From assembly GCA_017456285.1 (NCBI GenBank), contig JAFTJQ010000082.1, forward strand, positions 62,001 through 126,000: a DNA stretch of 64,000 nt. The letters run 5' to 3'. Every line of letters starts with the position of its first letter. Within the stretch, counting starts at the first letter, position 1. The notes beneath the pieces were generated by a model. That model saw only the letters and a list, made by a program, of their open reading frames with translations, made no database searches and was not told where the DNA came from. Origin of the DNA: Lentisphaeria bacterium (lineage in GTDB: Bacteria > Verrucomicrobiota > Lentisphaeria > Victivallales > Victivallaceae). This document shows positions 36,174 through 45,714 of the stretch, in pieces. Made by a program: the position numbers and the translations under genes.

Positions 36174-37322
36174 ATGAGTGAAGAAACAACACAATTGATT
36201 TTGCCGAAGCATGAGGACTTGGTGGTCAGCTCATCTCCGCATATTCAAGTCAAAGACAGCGTGTCTGCCATCATGTTAAAAGTGGTTGCAGCTATGATTC
36301 CTGCAATGGCAGCAGGTATTTATTATTTCGGAATCAGTGCCTTATGGGTGATTTTGCTCTGCTCAATTTTCTGTGTCGGAGCGGAAATTCTCTGGTGTTT
36401 GATTGCGAAGAAAAATGTTTGGGCGACGATTCGCGATTGCAGTGCATTAGTTACGGGAATTTTGCTGGCATTGAATTTAAGCGCTTCTACTCCGTGGTGG
36501 GTCTGCTTAATCGGTGCATTTCTGGCAATTTGGCTCGGTAAACAGATTTTCGGCGGTATCGGATACAATCCCTTTAATCCGGCATTGGTTGCCCGTGTGG
36601 GGTTATTGATTGCACTGCCGGGACTTATGACTACTTGGGTGCCGACCCGTCAAATGGTGAATGATATTCGTACAACTGCTTGTGCTGAAGAGATGCAGAT
36701 TAGTTCGCAATTTATCTCTAACGATGATGCTAAAATTATTGCAGCTGAAGATAGCAAAATTGACGCAGTAACTTGTGCAACTCCTTTGGGAGTAGTAAGT
36801 ACCACTCCCAAAAACAGTGAATTATTCTCAATTGCCAATAATTTCAAAGCTATTGATAATTGCAAAGCAAATAAAGAGTATTTCCTCGGTAATATCGGCG
36901 GTTGTTTGGGTGAAACCAGTTCATTAGCGTTACTTATCGGCGGAATTTTGCTGCTCTGCTGGAGACTTATTAACTGGCGAATTCCGGTATTTTTCATCGG
37001 CACAGTTTTTGTTATTACGGGGGCAATTAATTACTTCTATCCCGGTGTAACTCCGTCGCCGATATTCCATGTTGTTACAGGCGGATTGATGCTCGGTGCA
37101 TTCTTTATGGCAACCGATATGGTAACTTCTCCGATGACCAATTCGGGAGCGATTGTTTTCGCCATCGGCTGTGGAATAATTACTTCGGCAATTCGTATCT
37201 GGGGAAATTATCCAGAGGGTGTAAGTTTCTCAATTTTGTTTATGAATGCTTTGGTGCCTTTTATCGATAAATTCTGTACCAGACGGGTTTTCGGTGCGGT
37301 GAAAACTGCGAAAAAGGCGTAA
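36174..37322 (+). CDS. rnfD: Rnf complex subunit D
   Basis: A 382-residue membrane protein of the NqrB/RnfD family with about ten helices. The stretch F-M-A-T-D-M-V-T-S-P-M-T near 307-318 is the region that carries covalently bound FMN in this family. G-Y-N-P-F-N-P-A near 129 is also conserved. It forms part of the ion channel. RBS AAGGA, 27 bp after rnfC. Confidence 0.93.
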   Translation: MSEETTQLILPKHEDLVVSSSPHIQVKDSVSAIMLKVVAAMIPAMAAGIYYFGISALWVILLCSIFCVGAEILWCLIAKKNVWATIRDCSALVTGILLALNLSASTPWWVCLIGAFLAIWLGKQIFGGIGYNPFNPALVARVGLLIALPGLMTTWVPTRQMVNDIRTTACAEEMQISSQFISNDDAKIIAAEDSKIDAVTCATPLGVVSTTPKNSELFSIANNFKAIDNCKANKEYFLGNIGGCLGETSSLALLIGGILLLCWRLINWRIPVFFIGTVFVITGAINYFYPGVTPSPIFHVVTGGLMLGAFFMATDMVTSPMTNSGAIVFAIGCGIITSAIRIWGNYPEGVSFSILFMNALVPFIDKFCTRRVFGAVKTAKKA

Positions 37323-37340
37323 CGGCGAGGAGTGTGAAAA

Positions 37341-37991
37341 ATGAGTTTGAAGAAAAGTGAAAATATTGTTGTTTTAGGAATATTTTTGGGTGTAATTGCT
37401 TTGATTGCGGCAGTGTTGCTGGGTTTTTTTGATAAATTGACAGCGAAACCGATTGCCGATGCACAGCTTAAAGCTACCAATGAATCACTCAAAGCGGTTT
37501 TGCCTGCATTTGAATCTACTAAAGTTGTTGATTTTACGCCGATTAAGTATTACGGAGCTTTCGATAAAGCCGATAACTTAATTGCAATTGCCGCAGAGGG
37601 TGCTACTCCGGGATATGCAGGTGCAATTGTCGCAATCGTCGGACTTAAACTTGACGGTTCGATTAATGCGGTAATTATTACCAAACAGACCGAAACCCCC
37701 GGACTCGGAACTAATGTTTGCGAGAGAAAGTTTACCAAAACTTTAGCTTCCGTGCTTAAGGGCGAAAAACCGACTGCCGCATTAGCCCCGAATAGAGTGC
37801 TTGATTATTACAGCGGTAAAAAATGCGAGAACGGCAAAGCTTTTACCGTAAGCAAGGACGGCGGTACTGCACCGTACATCACCGGAGCGACTGTCTCAAG
37901 CAGAGCGGTTGCGAAGTTGGTTTCCGATATTAATTTGCATTTTATCGAAAATGAAAAAGCAATTATTGAAAAATTGACAAAGGGAGAATAG
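37341..37991 (+). CDS. rnfG: Rnf complex subunit G, flavoprotein
   Basis: A 216-residue protein with one N-terminal membrane anchor (~10-32) and a periplasmic FMN-binding domain. The covalent flavin site I-T-G-A-T-V-S-S lies near 180-187, matching [ST]-G-A-T-x-[ST]. The E-T-P-G-L-G-T-N motif is also typical. It carries electrons on the outer side of the membrane. RBS GAGGAG. Confidence 0.94.
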   Translation: MSLKKSENIVVLGIFLGVIALIAAVLLGFFDKLTAKPIADAQLKATNESLKAVLPAFESTKVVDFTPIKYYGAFDKADNLIAIAAEGATPGYAGAIVAIVGLKLDGSINAVIITKQTETPGLGTNVCERKFTKTLASVLKGEKPTAALAPNRVLDYYSGKKCENGKAFTVSKDGGTAPYITGATVSSRAVAKLVSDINLHFIENEKAIIEKLTKGE

Positions 37992-37996
37992 AGTTT

Positions 37997-38680
37997 ATGT
38001 TACAGCTTATTAAAGATTTTGCCAAAGGTATTTGGAAAGAAAATCCGACCTTTGTATTGGTTTTGGGAATGTGTCCGACCCTCGCAGTTACTTCAAATGC
38101 GATTAATGGTGCGAGTATGGGCTTGGCGACTGCTTTCGTGCTTATGTGCAGCAATATTGCAATCTCTATTATCAGCGGAATTGTGCCGAATAAAATTCGA
38201 ATCCCGGTCTATATCGTGGTGATTGCGACATTTGTGACAATTGTGGATATGCTTCTGCAAGCATACGCACCTCCGGCGATTTGTGCTTCATTGGGCATTT
38301 TCATTCCGTTGATTGTGGTAAATTGTATTGTTCTCGGTCGTGCGGAAGCCTTTGCGGCATCTCATAATCCCTTGCGTTCAGCGGCGGACGGACTTGGTAT
38401 GGGGTTAGGTTTTACTTTAGCATTGACAATTATCGGGGGGATCCGTGAATTTTTGAGTACGGGTTCACTTTTTGAGATTAAACTAATCAGCAGTTGGACT
38501 ACTGATTTTCTGCTTCCCTCAAGTGCACCGGGTGCATTCATCATTCTCGGCTGTCTTATGGCGGCGATGAATTACTTGAATATCAAAAAATCACAGAAAA
38601 GCGGCAAAGTTTATGTCCCTCCGCAGGGAATGGATTGCCGTCACTGCAATATTTGTGATCTGAAACATCACGAGGAATAA
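37997..38680 (+). CDS. rnfE: Rnf complex subunit E
   Basis: A 227-residue membrane protein of the NqrD/RnfE family (six helices; W-K-E-N-P-T-F-V-L-V-L-G-M-C-P-T-L-A-V and I-P-L-I-V-V-N-C-I-V-L-G-R-A-E-A-F conserved). It pairs with RnfA around the membrane 2Fe-2S site. The C-terminal tail ends in M-D-C-R-H-C-N-I-C-D, a small cysteine cluster that the minimal family core does not need. Its stop overlaps the murF start by one base. Confidence 0.93.
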   Translation: MLQLIKDFAKGIWKENPTFVLVLGMCPTLAVTSNAINGASMGLATAFVLMCSNIAISIISGIVPNKIRIPVYIVVIATFVTIVDMLLQAYAPPAICASLGIFIPLIVVNCIVLGRAEAFAASHNPLRSAADGLGMGLGFTLALTIIGGIREFLSTGSLFEIKLISSWTTDFLLPSSAPGAFIILGCLMAAMNYLNIKKSQKSGKVYVPPQGMDCRHCNICDLKHHEE

Positions 38681-40089
38681 TGAATTTAAGTTGTGCGGAT
38701 ATAGTTAAAGTTGTCGGAGCGGAGATAAAAAATTCTGCTTCGACTGCTAACTTGAGTTTCCAAGCTGTTTTAACTGACAGCAGAGTGAATTTAAGCAATG
38801 CACTTTTTGTGGCACTCAAGGGAGAAAATTTTGACGCACACAATTTTCTGGATAAAGCAGTTGAAGCAGGTGCGTCAGCACTTTGTATCAATCGAAATAC
38901 TCCGATTGAACTCTATAAAAATATTTGTGTTCCAGTGCTTTTAGTTCCTGATACCTTGCTTGCTTATCAGCAAATTGCTAATTTTCATCGGCGGAGTTTT
39001 GCAAATTTAATTGTTGTCGGAATTACCGGCAGTGTCGGCAAAACCAGTACCAAAGAGATTATGAAAGCCGTTGCGGTTAAGAAATTCGGCGAGGAAGCAG
39101 TTTTGTATACCCTCGGCAATACCAATAATCAAGTCGGTGTTCCGCAGAACTTGTTGCGATTGAATGAAAATCACCGCATCGCGATTATCGAAATGGGAAC
39201 CAATCACTTCGGAGAAATCCGCCCCTTAAGTCTTTGTGCCGAGCCTGATTATGCAATTATCAATTCAGTTGCCCCCTGTCATTTGGAGAATTTGATAGAC
39301 CTTGAGGGGGTGGCAAAGGAGAAATCAGATATTTTCGTCGGAGTTAAAGCCGGCGGTTATGCGATTTTTGCCAATAATATTGCCGAAAAATCGATTTTAA
39401 TTGAGAAAGCAACAGCTTATTCGCTGAAAATTGAAAGTTACGGCGAGTATGATGAAAATAACTATTTCTCTGCAAACTATGTGAGCGGAAATTTGCTTGA
39501 GAGTAAATTTGATTTAATCAATCACAAAAATTCAACAAAAACTCAAGTTACTTGGCAGATTTCAGGCGAACATCAAGCCTGTAATGCTTCGGGAGCGGCG
39601 GTAGTCGGGAGTTTGCTTGGTTTGTCAGATAGCGAAATTGCCGAAGCACTTGCCAATGCTTCTTTGAGTGGAATGCGAATGAGAAAAACCTCTTTGAATG
39701 GCGTTACCTATCTCAATGATGCTTACAATGCCAATCCTGCCAGCATGAAAGCTACCTTGAAGAACTTGAAAGATATTGCCGAAAGTAAAAAATTGATTTT
39801 GATTTTGGGGGATATGCTGGAACTTGGCAGTAGTGAGATTGCACAGCATGCGGAAATTTTGGATTATGCAGTTGAGAATTTTCCGAGTGCGGTAGTGATT
39901 GCGGTTGGCAAATTGATGAAGCAGGCAGGCTTGAATAAGAATTTTGCCAATGTCATTTATGTTGACAATTCAGTTATTGCAGGAGAGAGATTGCCGAATT
40001 ATATCAGTGATGGAAGTGATACACTGGTTTTTCTTAAAGGTTCGAGGGGGATGCGACTCGAAAATGCTATTCCCGAGGAGGCGAGATGA
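38680..40089 (+). CDS. murF: UDP-N-acetylmuramoyl-tripeptide--D-Ala-D-Ala ligase
   Basis: A 469-residue Mur ligase. The ATP loop G-I-T-G-S-V-G-K-T-S-T is at 114-124. A-I-I-E-M-G-T-N-H-F-G-E-I (~170) and the C-terminal N-D-A-Y-N-A-N-P-A-S-M-K (~347) are MurF-specific. It adds D-Ala-D-Ala to the UDP-muramoyl tripeptide in the cytoplasm. The start overlaps the last base of rnfE, and the end overlaps murE by ATGA. The order murF then murE is the reverse of the classical dcw cluster, and no other dcw genes are visible. Confidence 0.94.
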   Translation: MNLSCADIVKVVGAEIKNSASTANLSFQAVLTDSRVNLSNALFVALKGENFDAHNFLDKAVEAGASALCINRNTPIELYKNICVPVLLVPDTLLAYQQIANFHRRSFANLIVVGITGSVGKTSTKEIMKAVAVKKFGEEAVLYTLGNTNNQVGVPQNLLRLNENHRIAIIEMGTNHFGEIRPLSLCAEPDYAIINSVAPCHLENLIDLEGVAKEKSDIFVGVKAGGYAIFANNIAEKSILIEKATAYSLKIESYGEYDENNYFSANYVSGNLLESKFDLINHKNSTKTQVTWQISGEHQACNASGAAVVGSLLGLSDSEIAEALANASLSGMRMRKTSLNGVTYLNDAYNANPASMKATLKNLKDIAESKKLILILGDMLELGSSEIAQHAEILDYAVENFPSAVVIAVGKLMKQAGLNKNFANVIYVDNSVIAGERLPNYISDGSDTLVFLKGSRGMRLENAIPEEAR

Positions 40090-41561
40090 GTTTCAAATTA
40101 TCTGATTTTTTAGCGGAACTCCCTGCCGAATTGATTAAAGGCAAAATGAATTATGCTGACTGTATTTTGTCCGATATTACCAGCAATTCTCAAAAGGTGG
40201 TGCGTGATTCAATTTTCATTGCCGTAAATGGGGCGAATGTTGATGGCGCAGATTTTATTTGCGAGGCGATTCAAAAAGGTGCAAAGGTAATTTTGACGGA
40301 ACGTAATTTGGATGGTTGGGGTGCAAAATATCCTGAAATCGTCTTTATCCAAATTGAAAACAGCCGACTTATCAACAGCTTAAGTTGCGAATTTTTGTGC
40401 GGTAAAAATTTTTGGGAGCAGTTGACCTTGTTGGGGGTAACAGGTACTAACGGGAAAACCACAACGGTCTATTTATTGTATCAAATATTTGAACAGCTCA
40501 ATAAGAAAAGCGGTCTTATTTCCACCATCAAATATTTTGACGGAAAAACTTCTTCCGCCTCAACTCATACCACTCCTCCGGCGGAAAAACTTTTTTCGCT
40601 TTTAAGTGCTTGCAGTTCAAATTTGTGCGAATATGTGCCGATGGAAATTTCCAGTCACTCACTTGCTCAATGCCGTCTGGGCTCTTTGAAGTTCAGAATC
40701 GGCATGTTTACTAATTTAAGCGGTGAACATTTAGATTTTCATCATGACATGGAGAACTATTATCAAATAAAAAAAAGTTTTTTCGTGAAGCATGTGGAAA
40801 TTGCCGTAGTGAATATTGATAATGAGTACGGTGCACGATTGGCAGAGGAGTTAAAAAACGAAACCGCAATCAAAGTTGTAACTTTCGGCATCTCAAAATC
40901 GGCAGATTATCAGATAAAAATTATTCCTTCCTCTAAAAAAACTGAATTTACCTTGAATGATATTGAATTTTGTTCAAATTTGCTTGGAGAGTACAATATT
41001 TATAATTTGACAACCGTTATTGTGAGTTTAATGCAGCTTGGATTTGCTCCTGAAGTATTAAAAAATGTGATTAAAAATAGCGAATTAACAATTCCGGGCA
41101 GATTGGAATTAATTACATTAAAAAAAGACGTGAGAGTTTTTATTGATTACGCCCACACTGATGATGCGTTGAAAAATGTTTTGTCCAATCTTAAAAAACT
41201 TCCGCATAAAAAAATTATTGTCGTTTTCGGCTGCGGCGGCAATCGGGATAAATTTAAGCGTCCGAGAATGGGCGAAATCGCTTCCACGTTAGCAGACTGG
41301 GTAATTATTACCACGGATAATCCCAGATTCGAAGAGCCGATGGCAATTATCGATGATATAAAATCAGCGATTCAAGACAGATTAAATTATGAAATTATCG
41401 AAAATCGTGCCGATGCGATTAAAAAAGCATTAGCAATCAGCGAAAATGGTGATATAGTAATTATAGCAGGTAAAGGACATGAAAACTATCAGGAAATTAA
41501 TGGGGAGAGATGTTATTTCTCTGATAGTGAAGAAGTTAGAAAGTTTGAAATGGGAAAATGA
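40086..41561 (+). CDS. murE: UDP-N-acetylmuramoyl-L-Ala-D-Glu--meso-DAP ligase
   Basis: A 491-residue Mur ligase with ATP loop G-V-T-G-T-N-G-K-T-T-T (117-127) and the D-N-P-R motif at 411-414, which in characterised MurE enzymes selects meso-diaminopimelate rather than lysine. This indicates a Gram-negative-type DAP peptidoglycan. The substrate region S-S-H-S-L-A-Q-C-R is also present. It is translationally coupled to murF upstream and to the lipoprotein gene downstream (ATGA at 41558). Confidence 0.95.
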   Translation: MSFKLSDFLAELPAELIKGKMNYADCILSDITSNSQKVVRDSIFIAVNGANVDGADFICEAIQKGAKVILTERNLDGWGAKYPEIVFIQIENSRLINSLSCEFLCGKNFWEQLTLLGVTGTNGKTTTVYLLYQIFEQLNKKSGLISTIKYFDGKTSSASTHTTPPAEKLFSLLSACSSNLCEYVPMEISSHSLAQCRLGSLKFRIGMFTNLSGEHLDFHHDMENYYQIKKSFFVKHVEIAVVNIDNEYGARLAEELKNETAIKVVTFGISKSADYQIKIIPSSKKTEFTLNDIEFCSNLLGEYNIYNLTTVIVSLMQLGFAPEVLKNVIKNSELTIPGRLELITLKKDVRVFIDYAHTDDALKNVLSNLKKLPHKKIIVVFGCGGNRDKFKRPRMGEIASTLADWVIITTDNPRFEEPMAIIDDIKSAIQDRLNYEIIENRADAIKKALAISENGDIVIIAGKGHENYQEINGERCYFSDSEEVRKFEMGK

Positions 41562-43093
41562 AAAGATTTTTATTTTTAATTGCAGTCGTTTTCGCTCTTT
41601 GCGGATGTGAGTCGTGGAGCAACAAAAATCACTTAACAATCGCCCTTATGCCGTGGGGAACAACTTATTACTCCAATTGCGATTTTGAAGCACAGGCAGA
41701 TTTGATTAAGAAAAATTTGCGCAGCAATCAACAGTATTACTTGAGTTATGCCGCCCCTGAAAACCGGGATGCGGCGAATTTGGTATTGAAAAAACTTGCT
41801 TATGCTAATTTGTGGCTGGAACATTCCGGAGTTTATAATTTGGAGAAAATCGAGGAGTGTTCCAAGAAAACATCTGATGATACTTTTCGCAATGAGTTGC
41901 TTCTGAAGTTCAAAAAAGACAGCCAAAAAGGTTTTTTAGAGGAACTTTTTAATACTCCGAATCAGGATTTGGCGTATGAACTTGCGATTATTACTGACGA
42001 AACGGTTTTTTGTGCCAATTTGCAGTTGAATTTGAAGGATGCTTTAGCGAAATATCCTAAAACTGAAGAGTTTAAGGAGTTCGATAATATTTTGAAAACT
42101 TCTGAAATTCTTGATTTAACTCTCACCGATTTGGTGGACACTGCTGACGGCAATTGGGGAGTATTGATTAACGCTCCGCAACACAATACAGAGGCAACTT
42201 ATGAGTTTTCAGTCTCAATTCCTGATAAAACCAATAAACTCTATGAGGCAATCGGCAAAAGAATTATCGATTATCAGCTTGGTCAAGTTGCGGAGGGTAA
42301 TCCCAACAAATTAATACTTAGACCATTCGGCAAATACAATCCGATTGTGGTAAAAAAAGACGGCTACGTCTGGTTGTATTCATCTGAAAAAGCAATCGGC
42401 GATATTGTAAAAAATGTCAAGGAAAACGAGTATGCGGCGAAATTGCAGAAATTGCAAGTCCCTGAAGAAGTTAAGGGCAATGGGTTCATCTATTTTAATA
42501 AAGTTTTCTGCGACTTGGTTTATGAATTTGTGGGTTCTGAATTCCTTGCCCCCGATACTGATATGGAGGGTTTGACCATTATCCGCAATCAGGGAAAATC
42601 ATATTTGCTTACCCAGTATGCAGATGTTGATTGGAATTATTTTTACGGGAATGAACTCACTTTGCTTTTTGGAGACCTATTAAATGAGTGGATTGTGCCG
42701 CAATTGCAATTGCAGTCTGCGGAAACACAGATTAAAAAAGATTGCGATGATTGTGTTAAGTTCCTTAAAAACTGCTATTTACAGTCATTACTCCCTGCCA
42801 AAAACAGTAACGGCGGTAAATTTCCGACCGCCGAAGTGCTATCTGGAAAATATGATTCAAATCTCTATTGCTATATCGCCGCAAATTTCAAGGGTGATCA
42901 ATCCAAATTGCCCTTGCTTTTTGACCGTAAAAATAATCACGGAAATTTTATTAATGTGCTTTTTGCCGACGGCAGTGTGCGGACATTTGAACTTGAGAAT
43001 GTGGCGAGTGCCAAAAGGGTGCTTAGTTATCTGCACAGCATCTACCGCTATGATGCACAAATTTTTGCCGAATTGTTGAAGCAGGCGAAGTAA
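41558..43093 (+). CDS. Lipoprotein with C-terminal H-x9-DG motif
   Basis: A 511-residue protein with a lipobox (L-C-G-C17). The body (residues ~25-440) matches no family I recognise. Near the C-terminus it carries N-H461-G-N-F-I-N-V-L-F-A-D471-G472-S-V, exactly the H-x9-DG spacing seen in the pseudopilins of this genome, yet it has no prepilin leader. So the motif sits on a different N-terminal anchor. The overlap with murE suggests an envelope role, perhaps near peptidoglycan. It is anchored in the outer or inner membrane (no Asp at +2, so probably outer). Confidence 0.65.
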   Translation: MKRFLFLIAVVFALCGCESWSNKNHLTIALMPWGTTYYSNCDFEAQADLIKKNLRSNQQYYLSYAAPENRDAANLVLKKLAYANLWLEHSGVYNLEKIEECSKKTSDDTFRNELLLKFKKDSQKGFLEELFNTPNQDLAYELAIITDETVFCANLQLNLKDALAKYPKTEEFKEFDNILKTSEILDLTLTDLVDTADGNWGVLINAPQHNTEATYEFSVSIPDKTNKLYEAIGKRIIDYQLGQVAEGNPNKLILRPFGKYNPIVVKKDGYVWLYSSEKAIGDIVKNVKENEYAAKLQKLQVPEEVKGNGFIYFNKVFCDLVYEFVGSEFLAPDTDMEGLTIIRNQGKSYLLTQYADVDWNYFYGNELTLLFGDLLNEWIVPQLQLQSAETQIKKDCDDCVKFLKNCYLQSLLPAKNSNGGKFPTAEVLSGKYDSNLYCYIAANFKGDQSKLPLLFDRKNNHGNFINVLFADGSVRTFELENVASAKRVLSYLHSIYRYDAQIFAELLKQAK

Positions 43094-43150
43094 GTTTAAT
43101 TTGGGTCAATATGAACCTGCGATAACATTTTTTGTGAAATTATAGAGCAT

Positions 43151-43861
43151 TTAAGCGCGAGCTATTGTCATAACAGTAATGGCAATTGCTCCTGCTTTTT
43201 TCAATGCAATGCTGACATTATCAACTGTCGCTCCGGTAGTAAAAATATCGTCAATAAGCAGAACTTTTTTGCCTTTCAGTATTTTCGGGTCGGCAAGGAA
43301 CGCATTTTTCAAATTTTTATGGCGTTCAACGCTGTTAAGTTGTTTTTGTTGTTTGCCCTTTTTTATTCTTTTTATTGCCCGAACTGCGAATGGTTTTCGC
43401 ATTCCTTCGGCGATTAATTCAGCAAGAAACTCCGACTGGTTGTAGCCTCGGCGTTGTTTTTTGCTCCAGTGGAGCGGTACGGCAAGGACAATATCGAAAT
43501 CGATTTCCAATCGCTTGAGTTTACTTATCGCCAAACGAGCGAAAAAAGTTGCCAATTCGATTTTTCCGCCGTTTTTGAAACTCAAAATAAGTTCACGATT
43601 GAATTGCAGATAGGGCAGTAAACTGACTGCTTGAAGAAATTGCCGTTTTTTCTCTCGCAGGCATTTTGAACAAATCGCTAAAGCTCCGTCCAATTCACCG
43701 CCGCAACTGTAACAATAGTTATCAGAGATAAATTTGATTTTTCTCCGACACTCACGGCAGGGGCGGTTGTAGGAGCTGTGATTTTTGCCGCCGCATATCG
43801 GACATTGAAAAATATTGCTCCTAATTAAAAATTTATAAAATTTTCTTTGCAGACTATTCAT
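43151..43861 (-). CDS. ComF-family phosphoribosyltransferase-like protein
   Basis: A 236-residue protein. The N-terminal zinc-ribbon-like region has C-P-I-C-G-G...C-R-E-C and C-Y-S-C-G-G...C-S-K-C. The C-terminal PRTase signature V-L-L-I-D-D-I-F-T-T-G-A-T is at ~202-214. ComF/GntX-type proteins take part in natural DNA uptake in some bacteria, where they act with helicases; the exact reaction is unknown. It is convergent with the H-x9-DG lipoprotein gene, and divergent from the TolC gene. The start at 43861 gives the usual length. Confidence 0.87.
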   Translation of the reverse strand: MNSLQRKFYKFLIRSNIFQCPICGGKNHSSYNRPCRECRRKIKFISDNYCYSCGGELDGALAICSKCLREKKRQFLQAVSLLPYLQFNRELILSFKNGGKIELATFFARLAISKLKRLEIDFDIVLAVPLHWSKKQRRGYNQSEFLAELIAEGMRKPFAVRAIKRIKKGKQQKQLNSVERHKNLKNAFLADPKILKGKKVLLIDDIFTTGATVDNVSIALKKAGAIAITVMTIARA

Positions 43862-43889
43862 AACTTCTCACTTTTAATTTTACTTGAGA

Positions 43890-43918
43890 AATATAGCTTC
43901 ATTTTCAATGAAAAGCAA
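43890..43918 (-). promoter_or_regulatory. Promoter of comF-like gene
   Basis: Minus-strand TTGCTT (43918-43913), 17-bp spacer, TATATT (43895-43890). It lies about 30 bp before the start codon. Confidence 0.6.
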
Positions 43919-43947
43919 AATAAATTGAAAAAAAATTCGTTAAATAT

Positions 43948-43975
43948 TTGAAAAATACAAAAAAATGATTATATT
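43948..43975 (+). promoter_or_regulatory. Promoter of TolC-type gene
   Basis: TTGAAA (43948-43953), 16-bp spacer, TATATT (43970-43975). The start codon is 58 bp downstream. Confidence 0.65.
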
Positions 43976-44032
43976 AATTAAAACAGATGTTTGATTATTT
44001 AGAATTAGTGATATACAAAAAGGAGTAAAATT

Positions 44033-45634
44033 ATGAAGAGATGTTTGTCATTATTGGCACTTTTAGTTCTTGGCATCAGCGGTTGTCAGAGTTTCAAAGA
44101 GCCGCCGATTGCCACCACCGAGAATTTGTTTCAAGCTCGCAAACGTGACGGCGCAGATGATCTGTTGAAAGACATCAAGGTATTAACTATCGCGGATGCA
44201 CAGAGAATTGCACTCAAAAATAATCCTGATTACAAATCAGCCGCTTATGCTGTAAATGCAGCTAAAATGGCTTATTATCAGGCATTAGGTGCATATTCGC
44301 CGACTTTCAATGCTTCTTTCAATATGTCAAATACTCATACATGGGATGCACATAATGTGAAGAATGCCACTGATAATGACATGAATATGCGTTTCGGCAC
44401 CAATACTTCCATTTCTGCATCATGGCTGCTTTTTGACGGGCTCTCCAGATACTTCAATGCTAAAGCCGCTAAAGCCGGAGAGAAGTATCAGCAGGCTATG
44501 GAAGAAAATGCCGCAAGAAATCTTTTGAGTGGTATCGTTTATGCTTATAACTCAATTCTGCTTGCTCGTGCTGAACTCGAAATCGCTAAATCTGACTTGG
44601 AGTTCCAGCAGATTTGTTTGAAAGAAACCGAACTTAAGCAAGAGGTCGGAACTGTGCCGTTTAGTGATGTGCTGAACTTCAAAATTCGTGCCAGAAGTGC
44701 AGAGAATGCCATGCTTGTAGCAGAGCGTTCATACGCTTTGGCAACTTATGCTTTGGCAGTATTAATGGGTTATCCTGACGGTAAAATGCCGGAGTGGATC
44801 ACATTTGATGAAATTAAAGTTGATGTCGATGCAGTTCTCCCCAATGTCGAAGTTTATCTCGATGCCGCTTTGGCAAATCGTCCTGACTTGCGTGCGATGC
44901 GTGAGAACTTGAATATCCGCAAGTACAACAAATACAGTGCTTACGGAGCATATTCTCCGACAATCAGTGCCTTTGCTGAGTTTAATGTTTCAACAAGCAA
45001 CACTCGCTTCTATCACCGTCACGGCAGTAAAATTAATCACACCCACTCAACTACTCCGAGTTTGAGTTACGGCGTAACTGCTAATTGGACAATTTTCAAT
45101 GGTTTCATCCGCTGGAATAAAATTCGTGAAGCCCGGGCAAATGAGGCTATTGCCAAATTTAATGTTGTAAGTTCATGGTTAGCTGTCATTCAGGAAGTGC
45201 GTGATTCATATACCAACTACATTTTCAGCGTAAATCAGGCGAAACTTTACGAGCAGATTCTTGCTTACAGTACCGAACAGCGTGATTTGGTTGCTAAAGA
45301 GTATGAGGCAGGTACAATCGGTATCACCCGCTTGAATGAGGTGCAGAATGATTTGATTAATGCCGAGTCAACTCTCGTTTCTGCTTACTTGAATATCAAA
45401 AACGCTAAAGTTCAACTCGATACTGCGGCAGGTTTGATTACCCGTGATTATTACTTGAAAGCTGAAACTGACGTTCCCGAAGCAGAAAATACCAATATTG
45501 AAGTTCAGCATGGTAAGGAAATTATTGTTAAAACTAACCAGTCCGCATTTATTAAAGACTTGAATGAGATTGCTGAAGAAGAGGCGGAAGTTACTACTCA
45601 AGACGGCAAAGTTGTTGCTCCTGAAGCAAAATAA
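44033..45634 (+). CDS. TolC-family outer-membrane efflux lipoprotein
   Basis: A 533-residue protein with lipobox I-S-G-C18. Two repeated halves of the TolC/OEP fold are seen: D-A-Q-R-I-A-L-K-N-N-P-D-Y-K-S-A near 54 and again L-A-N-R-P-D-L-R-A-M-R-E-N near 280. Each is followed by a Y-G/A-A-Y-S-P-T strand and long helices. It forms a trimeric channel for efflux or type I secretion. No membrane-fusion protein or pump gene lies beside it, so its partner is encoded elsewhere. An acidic tail of ~50 residues follows the last helix. RBS AAGGAG. Confidence 0.9.
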   Translation: MKRCLSLLALLVLGISGCQSFKEPPIATTENLFQARKRDGADDLLKDIKVLTIADAQRIALKNNPDYKSAAYAVNAAKMAYYQALGAYSPTFNASFNMSNTHTWDAHNVKNATDNDMNMRFGTNTSISASWLLFDGLSRYFNAKAAKAGEKYQQAMEENAARNLLSGIVYAYNSILLARAELEIAKSDLEFQQICLKETELKQEVGTVPFSDVLNFKIRARSAENAMLVAERSYALATYALAVLMGYPDGKMPEWITFDEIKVDVDAVLPNVEVYLDAALANRPDLRAMRENLNIRKYNKYSAYGAYSPTISAFAEFNVSTSNTRFYHRHGSKINHTHSTTPSLSYGVTANWTIFNGFIRWNKIREARANEAIAKFNVVSSWLAVIQEVRDSYTNYIFSVNQAKLYEQILAYSTEQRDLVAKEYEAGTIGITRLNEVQNDLINAESTLVSAYLNIKNAKVQLDTAAGLITRDYYLKAETDVPEAENTNIEVQHGKEIIVKTNQSAFIKDLNEIAEEEAEVTTQDGKVVAPEAK

Positions 45635-45659
45635 TTAGTAATTGTTCTGTAGATTTAAT

Positions 45660-45687
45660 TGCCTTTCAATTTATGAAAGGCATTTTT
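45660..45687 (+). terminator. Rho-independent terminator after TolC gene
   Basis: Stem TGCCTTTC (45660-45667) with GAAAGGCA (45675-45682), 7-nt loop, followed by TTTTT. Confidence 0.85.
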
Positions 45688-45714
45688 CGTATTAAGGAAA
45701 GGTTTGATAAAAAA

